NCBI GenBank assembly: GCA_937927965.1
Contig: CALEZA010000080.1
Coordinates: 1-11,146 of the forward strand
Direction: 5' to 3'
DNA from: an uncultured Candidatus Planktophila sp.
GTDB taxonomy: Bacteria; Actinomycetota; Actinomycetes; Nanopelagicales; Nanopelagicaceae
DNA: 11,146 nt
In this document: piece after piece, positions 5,836 to 11,146 of the stretch
Layout of the letters: the number at the start of each line of letters is the position of its first letter
Position numbering within the stretch: position 1 is the stretch's first letter
The notes under the pieces: model-generated
What the model was told of the DNA's origin: nothing
The model's input: the letters and a program-made list of their open reading frames with translations, nothing else
Databases searched by the model: none
Program-made: the position numbers and the translations under genes

Positions 5836-6968
5836 TGTCTAGCGTTGTCATTGGAGCAGGCCTTGCAGGACTAAGTGCAGCCCTTACCCTTCAGGAGGCG
5901 GGAGAAGAGGTCGAACTCTTCGAAGCCTCTGATGGGGTAGGTGGGCGTGTCCGCTCTGACTACATTGATGGCTACATCTTTGATCGCGGATTTCAACTGA
6001 TCAACGCGGGTTATCCAGAAATCGCACGGCTAAAGGTCATCCCAGAAATTGATTTCACCATCGCATCGAGAACGGTTGATGTGGTTACCCCCTTTGGCAT
6101 CTCATCAATCGGCGATCCTCGCCTTCATCCATGGCAGGCTGTAAGAAGTCCACTTGGCTCACTTTCGGAAAAGGTTTCACTTCTAATTTTCTTGGGAGCA
6201 AAAAGGGCAAATGCAATCTCGCTAGAGGAAGCACTTCTGAGAGCGGGAGCTGGAGATTTCTATCACAACCTGTTGAAACCTTTTCTCCAAGGTGTTTTCC
6301 TGACATCCCCGCAGAATGTGGATAGTAATTACGGGCGAGAAATCATTAAAAGTTTTGTTGTAGGAAAATCTGGTCTTCCTCATGCGGGCGTAGGCGTTCT
6401 CTCTGAAGCTATTGCAGCTCGGATTGAAAATATCCATTTGAATTCCCCTATAGAAAGCCTGAAAGAATTTGAAGGCAGAAAGATCATTGTTGCCACCGAT
6501 TCACAGACAGCATCTTCCCTGCTGGGAGCCAGTGAGAATGGCTCTCAAGCAAGTAGCTATACCTGGTATCACAGTCTTCCAAAAGGACTTGTAACTTCTA
6601 ACAATCTTCGAGTCACCAGCACTAATAGTCCATTGGTTAATTCACTTGCCATCAGCAATGTCGTAGATTCCTACGCTCCAGAAGATCACACACTTATTTC
6701 ATCAACTTCGCTAACAGATCTCTCTGATAGCAAGGTGTTAGAAGAGATTTCTAAATTCTGGGGGATAGCACCATCTGAATTCACGCCACTGAAGCGATAT
6801 GAGATTAAGAATTCGTTGCCGATATTTGCACCTGGAAAATACCCTCAACCATTATCGGTTCAGGTATCAAAGCAGATATTGCTTTGTGGAGATTATCTAT
6901 CGGGCGGTTCGCAAAATGGTGCACTACTATCTGGCCGCCATGCGGCTGAGCAGTTACTCCTGAACTAG
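5835..6968 (+). CDS. FAD-dependent oxidoreductase, phytoene-desaturase/amine-oxidase-like
   Basis: A 377-residue flavoprotein with an N-terminal dinucleotide-binding fold: GAGLAG (residues 7-12) with the ribose-binding Glu30, then GGRVRS (36-41) and FDRGFQLI (49-56), the pattern of flavin amine oxidases, protoporphyrinogen oxidases and plant-type phytoene desaturases. The C-terminal FAD-binding motif is seen as CGDYLSGGSQNGALLSGRHAAEQ, with Gly352-Asp353 and SGRHAAE. It is somewhat shorter than the usual 410-450 residues of desaturases, and the substrate cannot be told; carotenoid or other isoprenoid dehydrogenation is one possibility. The ATG shares a base with the upstream MMPL stop (TAATG) and has no strong ribosome site of its own, so it depends on MMPL translation. 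Its 3' end overlaps the convergent TIGR01777 gene by 15 bp. Confidence 0.85.
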   Translation: MSSVVIGAGLAGLSAALTLQEAGEEVELFEASDGVGGRVRSDYIDGYIFDRGFQLINAGYPEIARLKVIPEIDFTIASRTVDVVTPFGISSIGDPRLHPWQAVRSPLGSLSEKVSLLIFLGAKRANAISLEEALLRAGAGDFYHNLLKPFLQGVFLTSPQNVDSNYGREIIKSFVVGKSGLPHAGVGVLSEAIAARIENIHLNSPIESLKEFEGRKIIVATDSQTASSLLGASENGSQASSYTWYHSLPKGLVTSNNLRVTSTNSPLVNSLAISNVVDSYAPEDHTLISSTSLTDLSDSKVLEEISKFWGIAPSEFTPLKRYEIKNSLPIFAPGKYPQPLSVQVSKQILLCGDYLSGGSQNGALLSGRHAAEQLLLN

Positions 6969-7844
6969 AGCGGTCAAAGCACTGGTGATGTGTGGATAAT
7001 CCCATTCAAAACCTGCTTCGGTGAGAACCTGAGGAATGACCTTCTTGGATCCCAAAATTTCAGATGAGAATCCGCCGAGTGCAATCTTGAGAGCGATAGC
7101 GGGTGCAGGAAAGAGAGCTGGGCGATGCATCGCTCGCGCCAGAGCAGATGTGAATTCTTGATTGGTAACAGGGTTTGGAGCTGTCAGATTGACGGGACCT
7201 GCAATAGCGCCTTCAAGCATGAATGTGATGGCTCGAATCAAATCGTGAAGTGTGATCCATGACCACCACTGCTTGCCGTTACCCATCTTGCCGCCAAGAC
7301 CAAATCTAAAGAGCGGCAACATCTTTCCAAGTGCGCCACCAGTTGGGTCTAATACAAGGCCTGTGCGAATTTTTACAGTGCGAACACCTTCAACGAGATC
7401 AGCCGCAGCTTCCCATTCGCGGCATACCGCTGCGAGGAAATCATCGCCCGCCTTATCGCTTTCAATAACACCGCGATTACCTGATTCACCATACCAACCA
7501 ATAGCACTGGCGGAGATAAAGACCTGTGGCTTTACTTCATTGACGGCATGAGCAATCGCTGTTGTTCCAAGGAGTCGTGAGTTAAGAATTTCAGCTTTGT
7601 ACTTCTTATTCCAACGCTTATCGCCGACGCCAGCACCAGCTAAGTGAATTACCGCGTCCACACCACGAAGGGCATCGAGATCGACATATCCAGTCTTTGG
7701 ATCCCATTGAATTTCTTCAGGGGAGACAGGAGTACGACGCACAAGGCGCTGCACAGTATGACCCTCGCTTTTGAGGTGTCCGACAAGAGCTGAACCGATG
7801 AGTCCTGATGCACCCGTAATTGCGATGCGCTGAGGTGTGCTCAA
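6954..7844 (-). CDS. TIGR01777 family NAD(P)-dependent epimerase-like protein (YfcH/SulA type)
   Basis: A 296-residue protein of the extended short-chain dehydrogenase superfamily. The N-terminal GASGLIG (Gly11, Gly14, Gly17) is the GxxGxxG nucleotide-binding loop. The VIHLAGAGVGDKRW and SASAIGWYG stretches are hallmarks of the TIGR01777 group, and the C-terminal part from about 247 is the DUF1731 domain (FSSEILGSKKVIP...GFEWDYP). Its substrate is not known; the plant relative is linked to plastid division and the E. coli one is YfcH. The start is TTG at 7844, 1 nt after the sucB stop, with an AGGA Shine-Dalgarno in the last sucB codons, so it is coupled to sucB. The sucB-TIGR01777 pair is kept in mycobacteria (Rv2215-Rv2216), suggesting a functional link that has not been explained. 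Confidence 0.9.
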   Translation of the reverse strand: MSTPQRIAITGASGLIGSALVGHLKSEGHTVQRLVRRTPVSPEEIQWDPKTGYVDLDALRGVDAVIHLAGAGVGDKRWNKKYKAEILNSRLLGTTAIAHAVNEVKPQVFISASAIGWYGESGNRGVIESDKAGDDFLAAVCREWEAAADLVEGVRTVKIRTGLVLDPTGGALGKMLPLFRFGLGGKMGNGKQWWSWITLHDLIRAITFMLEGAIAGPVNLTAPNPVTNQEFTSALARAMHRPALFPAPAIALKIALGGFSSEILGSKKVIPQVLTEAGFEWDYPHITSALTALVQE

Positions 7845-7845
7845 C

Positions 7846-9549
7846 TTAGAGTCCTAAATCAGCTTCAAATGCGCCGCCTTCTAGTCGCTCCTTAAGAGTG
7901 ACGAGGAAACGAGCAGCATCTGCGCCATCAACAACGCGATGATCATATGAAAGACCAAGATAGACCATCGAACGAATAGCAATTGTCTCGCCACCATCTT
8001 CGCCCTTAACAACCATTGGACGCTTCACAACTGCGCCAAGTCCAAGGATTGCTACCTGTGGCTGATTGATAATTGGTGTATCAAAAAGCGCGCCACGAGA
8101 ACCTGTGTTGGTGAGGGTAAATGTTCCACCACCTAACTCATCTGGAGTTACCTTATTGTCACGAGTGCGAGCAGCAAGATCTGCAATCTTACGAGCAACT
8201 CCACCCATGTTGAGATCGCCTGCATTGTGAATAACGGGAACGAGGAGGCCTCGCTCAGTGTCTACGGCGATTCCAAGGTGCTCTGCACCGTGATAAATAA
8301 TCTGGTCACCTTCAACAGAAGAATTCAATACTGGGTGCTGCTTAAGTGCTTCGCATGTTGCCACAGCAAAGAATGGAAGGAATGAAAGCTTGACACCTTC
8401 ACGCGCTTCAAATGATGCCTTTGCCCGATCACGAAGGCGAGCAATCTTTGTTACATCTACTTCGATAACTGTTGTTAACTGTGCTGACACTTGAAGTGAT
8501 TCAACCATGCGAGCTGCGATTACCTTGCGAAGTCGTGACATTGTCACCGTTGTTCCTCGTAGAGGTGAAGCTGCAACAGGTGCTGCTGCCTTAGTTACTG
8601 CAGGTGCTGCAGGAGCTGAAGAACTCTGTGATGGAGTTGGCGCAACAGGTGCTGCTGCTACAACATCTTCACGGCGAATTCGTCCGCCAATTCCAGTTCC
8701 ACGAACTGTTGCAAGGTTGACACCCAAATCATTGGCGAGCTTGCGAACGATTGGAGTTACATAAGCATCTGCAGGCTGTGACACTGGCGCACTTGGTGCA
8801 ACAGGTGCTTGTGCAACAGGGGCTGCGACTACAGGAGCTGCGACTACAGGGGCTGATGCAACAGGTGCTGGTGCAACAGGAGCCGCAGGTGCTGCAGCTG
8901 GTGGAGGTGTAGGTGCCGCAGGAGCTGCCGCACCAGAAGATGATCCAATGAGTGCAAGACGAGCACCAACAGGAACTGTTGTATCTACTGGCACATCAAT
9001 TGCCAGCAGTGTTCCTGCAACGGGTGAAGGGATTTCTGTATCTACCTTGTCAGTTGAAACCTCAAGGAGAGCCTCATCTACTGCTACTTGATCGCCTACG
9101 CTCTTAAGCCAACGAGTTACTGTTCCTTCACTTACTGACTCACCCAATGCAGGCATAGTGATTACGGTGCCTGAGGACGATGGAGCAGCTGGAGCTGGTG
9201 CCGCAGGAGCGGGTGCAGCTGGAGCTGGTGGAGGAGTTGGTGCAGCTGGAGTTTGAACAACTGGAGGTGGAGGTGTTTGTGCGGCAGGCGCAGCAGGTGC
9301 GGCTGCCACAGCAGAGTCTGCGATGACTGCAAGTTCTGCTCCAACTGCAACAGTTTGATCGATTCCAACAACAATCTTCTGGAGAACTCCTGCAACAGGT
9401 GAAGGAATCTCTGTATCTACTTTGTCAGTTGAAACTTCGAGAAGTGGTTCATCAACTGCAACGAAATCACCTTCGGCCTTGAGCCAACGGGTAACAGTTC
9501 CCTCGCTTACTGATTCGCCAAGTGCTGGCATGGTTACTGAAAAAGTCAT
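7846..9549 (-). CDS. sucB: Dihydrolipoamide acyltransferase, E2 of 2-oxo acid dehydrogenase complex
   Basis: The E2 core of pyruvate and/or 2-oxoglutarate dehydrogenase carries acyl groups on swinging lipoyl arms and passes them to CoA. Domains of the 567-residue protein: lipoyl domain 1 (about 3-78, lipoyl Lys43 in STDKVDTEI), Ala/Pro-rich linker (80-126), lipoyl domain 2 (about 128-203, Lys168), Ala/Pro/Val linker (207-258), E1/E3-binding domain (about 263-297, [16 protein letters not shown]) and catalytic domain (about 335-567) with the HRVVDG active site (His537, Asp541). Databases often call the actinobacterial protein SucB, but in M. tuberculosis (DlaT, Rv2215) and Corynebacterium it serves pyruvate dehydrogenase, while a separate E1-E2 fusion acts on 2-oxoglutarate; dlaT or aceF may thus be the better name. 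A strong AAGGAG site with 6-nt spacing precedes the ATG. It lies 24 bp after lpdA. Confidence 0.95.
   Translation of the reverse strand: MTFSVTMPALGESVSEGTVTRWLKAEGDFVAVDEPLLEVSTDKVDTEIPSPVAGVLQKIVVGIDQTVAVGAELAVIADSAVAAAPAAPAAQTPPPPVVQTPAAPTPPPAPAAPAPAAPAPAAPSSSGTVITMPALGESVSEGTVTRWLKSVGDQVAVDEALLEVSTDKVDTEIPSPVAGTLLAIDVPVDTTVPVGARLALIGSSSGAAAPAAPTPPPAAAPAAPVAPAPVASAPVVAAPVVAAPVAQAPVAPSAPVSQPADAYVTPIVRKLANDLGVNLATVRGTGIGGRIRREDVVAAAPVAPTPSQSSSAPAAPAVTKAAAPVAASPLRGTTVTMSRLRKVIAARMVESLQVSAQLTTVIEVDVTKIARLRDRAKASFEAREGVKLSFLPFFAVATCEALKQHPVLNSSVEGDQIIYHGAEHLGIAVDTERGLLVPVIHNAGDLNMGGVARKIADLAARTRDNKVTPDELGGGTFTLTNTGSRGALFDTPIINQPQVAILGLGAVVKRPMVVKGEDGGETIAIRSMVYLGLSYDHRVVDGADAARFLVTLKERLEGGAFEADLGL
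8776..8931 (-). repeat. Ala/Pro/Val linker coding repeat in sucB
   Basis: Codons for residues 207-258 form a degenerate tandem repeat of the APVVA / APVA type, with near-identical nucleotide units around 8822-8856. It encodes the flexible hinge between lipoyl domain 2 and the E1/E3-binding domain. Such low-complexity DNA is prone to slippage, and lengths may vary between strains. Confidence 0.75.
9013..9537 (-). repeat. Tandem duplicated lipoyl domain within sucB
   Basis: Residues 5-54 (9388-9537) and 130-179 (9013-9162) are identical at 45 of 50 positions, an internal duplication with a 125-residue offset. At the DNA level the copies differ at many third codon positions, so the protein identity reflects selection and not a very recent copy. 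Confidence 0.9.
9172..9312 (-). repeat. Ala/Pro-rich inter-lipoyl linker coding repeat in sucB
   Basis: Codons for residues 80-126 ([14 protein letters not shown] units with PPPP patches) form the hinge between the two lipoyl domains. It is compositionally repetitive but a normal part of E2 proteins. Confidence 0.75.
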
Positions 9550-9555
9550 CTCTAT

Positions 9556-9561
9556 CTCCTT
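9556..9561 (-). promoter_or_regulatory. Strong sucB ribosome binding site
   Basis: AAGGAG with a 6-nt spacer before the sucB ATG, in the 24-bp gap after lpdA. It confirms the start at 9549 and indicates strong, leadered translation. Confidence 0.7.
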
Positions 9562-9573
9562 ATTAACTCTCTA

Positions 9574-10941
9574 TTAACCGTGTGCGTGTAGTGGCTTGCC
9601 AGCGAGTGCGAGATGCGCTTCGCCCATTGCTTCGGACATTGTTGGGTGTGCATGGATGAGAGGGGCAACATCATCTGCTGTTGCCTCCCAGTTAAAGATT
9701 AATTGTGCTTCGGCTAGTAGCTCACCAACGCGAGCACCGACCATGTGAACTCCAAGGACTGGACCATTCTTCTGAGCAACAAGCTTAATAGAGCCAGCTG
9801 TCTTAAGAATCTGTGCCTTACCGTTTCCAGCAAGGTTGTAATCGATCTCTACTACATCATAGCCACGCTCTTTTGCGACCTTAGTTGAAAGTCCAACTGA
9901 TGCAACTTCAGGCTCTGAATAGGTGACGCGAGGAACGCCGTCATAATTGATAGGACGAGGATTGAGCCCTGCGATTGTCTCTGCAACAAGAATTCCTTCT
10001 TGGAAGCCAACATGGGCTAGTTGAAGAGTCGGAATGATGTCGCCGACTGCGAAAATTCCTGGAACATTGGTGCGGCAGTGGTCATCAACCAATACATAAC
10101 CACGATCCATGGCAATTCCAGCCTCTTGATATCCAATTCCGTCTGTGACTGGACCGCGACCAATGGAGACAAGAAGAACATCTGCGGTGAACTCACGACC
10201 ATCTTCAAGGGTGACAGTCACGCTATCTGGATTCACGCGGTGAGATTTAAATTTAATTCCGAGCTCAAAGTTGATTCCGCGCTTGCGGAAGGCACGCTCA
10301 AGGAGCTTAGAAGAAGATTCATCTTCCAATGGCACGAGGTGGTTGAGTCCCTCAATAATGGTCACATCAACACCGAATGACTTCCATACTGATGCAAACT
10401 CGCAACCAATAACTCCACCGCCAAGAACAATTGCACTCTTTGGAATGTAGTCGAGCTTGGTTCCATGATCGGAAGTGATTACGCGTTGGCCATCAATGTC
10501 CAAGCCAGGAATAGTCTTTGCATATGAACCTGTTGCGAGAACGATGTTCTTGCCTGTGTAATTCTGACCGTTGACTTCAATCGTGGTGCTGTTAACCAAG
10601 CGACCTTTACCTTCGATATAAGTCACATTGCGTGACTTGATCAAGCCCTGTAAACCTTTATAGAGACCTGCAATCACTCCATCTTTATATGAGTTCACGC
10701 CATTGATATCGATTGAGTTAAGAGTTGCGTTAACGCCAAAGAGAGAAGATTCACGGGCGCTATCTGCAACCTCACCTGCGTGAAGGAGCGCCTTCGTTGG
10801 AATACACCCACGGTGAAGACATGTTCCGCCGACTTTGTCCTGCTCGATCAACCCAACTGAGAGTCCAAGTTGTGCTCCACGAAGGGCTGCAGCATAGCCA
10901 CCGCTTCCTCCACCGAGAATGAGAAGATCAAAATTCGACAT
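9574..10941 (-). CDS. lpdA: Dihydrolipoyl dehydrogenase, E3
   Basis: The homodimeric FAD enzyme reoxidises dihydrolipoyl groups of E2 (and of GcvH) with NAD+. The 455-residue protein shows the FAD motif GGGSGG (10-15), the redox disulfide Cys41-Cys46 in GGTCLHRGCIPTK, the NAD-binding GGGVIG loop (about residues 180-185), the second FAD motif GIFAVGD, and the C-terminal catalytic HPTMSE with His432 and Glu437, which completes the active site of the partner subunit. I chose ATG at 10941 and not the in-frame ATG 24 bp upstream, because AAAGGAG (10947-10953) has a 5-nt spacer only for the shorter form and the protein then begins directly at the FAD fold, MSNFDLLILGGG. It is followed by sucB in the same direction, so E3 and E2 are made together; the pepA gene lies 123 bp upstream. 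Confidence 0.97.
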   Translation of the reverse strand: MSNFDLLILGGGSGGYAAALRGAQLGLSVGLIEQDKVGGTCLHRGCIPTKALLHAGEVADSARESSLFGVNATLNSIDINGVNSYKDGVIAGLYKGLQGLIKSRNVTYIEGKGRLVNSTTIEVNGQNYTGKNIVLATGSYAKTIPGLDIDGQRVITSDHGTKLDYIPKSAIVLGGGVIGCEFASVWKSFGVDVTIIEGLNHLVPLEDESSSKLLERAFRKRGINFELGIKFKSHRVNPDSVTVTLEDGREFTADVLLVSIGRGPVTDGIGYQEAGIAMDRGYVLVDDHCRTNVPGIFAVGDIIPTLQLAHVGFQEGILVAETIAGLNPRPINYDGVPRVTYSEPEVASVGLSTKVAKERGYDVVEIDYNLAGNGKAQILKTAGSIKLVAQKNGPVLGVHMVGARVGELLAEAQLIFNWEATADDVAPLIHAHPTMSEAMGEAHLALAGKPLHAHG

Positions 10942-10946
10942 TACAG

Positions 10947-10953
10947 CTCCTTT
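10947..10953 (-). promoter_or_regulatory. Ribosome binding site that decides the lpdA start
   Basis: AAAGGAG, 5 nt before the ATG at 10941. A start at 10965 would leave this site inside the coding region. Confidence 0.7.
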
Positions 10954-10954
10954 G

Positions 10955-11062
10955 GGGCAGTCCATCCAACGCCCATATCTTGCCAGCCCTCAGGGGTGAA
11001 TGACTAACTCAGCATGGCGCGAGGGCAGTCTTGCTTGTCACTTTCTCGCAATGTGGGCAGTC
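10955..11062 (-). repeat. Three copies of GACTGCCC between pepA and lpdA
   Basis: The 123-bp intergenic region (10942-11064) holds GACTGCCC on the minus strand at 10955-10962, 11023-11030 and 11055-11062, all in the same orientation, with start-to-start distances of 68 and 32 bp. No Shine-Dalgarno, terminator or coding role explains them. They could be operator half-sites for control of the lpdA-sucB unit or chance. No clear promoter hexamer pair is visible in this gap. Confidence 0.55.
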
Positions 11063-11064
11063 GG

Positions 11065-11146
11065 TTAGGCAGATGCCTCAATAGCCAACTGGACGAGAGA
11101 GCGAAGGGCTATTCCAGTGCCTCCCACAGGGGTATATCCGTGGGGA
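11065..11146 (-). CDS. pepA: Leucyl aminopeptidase, C-terminal fragment (runs off right edge)
   Basis: Only the last 26 residues and the TAA stop (11065-11067) are visible. They read PHGYTPVGGTGIALRSLV and then QLAIEASA, resembling the end of M17 leucyl aminopeptidases, where a KGATG-like turn is followed by a terminal amphipathic helix (R-x-L). These are cytosolic hexameric metallopeptidases that release N-terminal residues from peptides. The metal ligands lie outside the window. The call rests on this short tail and on gene order: pepA (pepB, Rv2213) stands upstream of the lpd/dlaT cluster in Streptomyces and mycobacteria. Confidence 0.7.
   Translation of the reverse strand, partial: PHGYTPVGGTGIALRSLVQLAIEASA

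Noticed and set aside
8776..9312. Repetitive DNA in sucB looking like a tandem repeat or CRISPR-like array
   Set aside because: The repeats are in frame, encode Ala/Pro/Val hinges expected in E2 proteins, and lack regular unique spacers.
10021..10380. 119-residue open frame on the plus strand, opposite lpdA
   Set aside because: Antisense to the conserved lpdA coding region, with low-complexity, non-family sequence; a shadow frame.
10942..10965. Upstream in-frame ATG for lpdA adding eight residues
   Set aside because: The strong AAAGGAG at 10947-10953 serves the ATG at 10941, and the added residues precede the normal start of the FAD fold.
10992..11000. Small hairpin (CCC-TGA-GGG type) between pepA and lpdA as an intrinsic terminator
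   Set aside because: The stem is only about 3 bp and no T-run follows on either strand.

Overview
The window is a chromosomal housekeeping region of an actinobacterium. The gene order glnA / RDD protein / DUF4191 protein / lipA / lipB / TIGR01777 protein / sucB (dlaT) / lpdA / pepA is the one known, with small variations, from Streptomyces and Mycobacterium (in M. tuberculosis the Rv2213-Rv2220 region). Base composition is moderate, many codons end in A or T, spacers are very short and genes overlap. Together these point to a small-genome, low-GC actinobacterium such as the freshwater acI group (Nanopelagicales). That placement is inference from style and synteny, not from a marker gene.

Layout: 1-146 (minus) is the start of type I glutamine synthetase, running off the left edge. 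147-316 is a divergent control region with an 11-bp-phased GlnR-like operator. 317-700 (plus) is a small RDD membrane protein, convergent with a minus-strand block of DUF4191 membrane protein, PlsC-type acyltransferase, lipA and lipB (714-3685), transcribed in the order lipB, lipA, acyltransferase, DUF4191. 3709-6968 (plus) is a two-gene unit: an MMPL/RND-type exporter translationally coupled to a phytoene-desaturase-like FAD oxidoreductase. Then on the minus strand, transcribed right to left, come the C-terminus of leucyl aminopeptidase pepA (11065 to the right edge), lpdA, sucB and a TIGR01777 NAD-dependent epimerase-like gene. No stretch longer than 300 bases lacks a gene. I see no RNA gene, insertion sequence, phage gene or CRISPR array.

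How the genes fit: SucB/DlaT is a dihydrolipoamide acyltransferase with two lipoyl domains (Lys43 and Lys168), and LpdA reoxidises its dihydrolipoyl arms. LipB attaches octanoyl groups to those lysines and LipA inserts the sulfurs, so the window carries lipoate synthesis together with its main acceptor and E3 partner; E1 is not here. The acyltransferase, MMPL exporter and FAD oxidoreductase are additions to the reference gene order and suggest a lipid or isoprenoid envelope function interleaved with the lipoate genes.

The control signals are the most interesting part. Three genes (RDD, MMPL, DUF4191) have a TANNNT hexamer exactly 7 nt before the ATG, and lipB has one 6 nt before it, with no convincing Shine-Dalgarno sequence; this is the architecture expected for leaderless mRNAs. 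Most genes inside operons have clear Shine-Dalgarno sequences. The window is otherwise mostly conserved core metabolism, and I did not find a convincing wholly new system.
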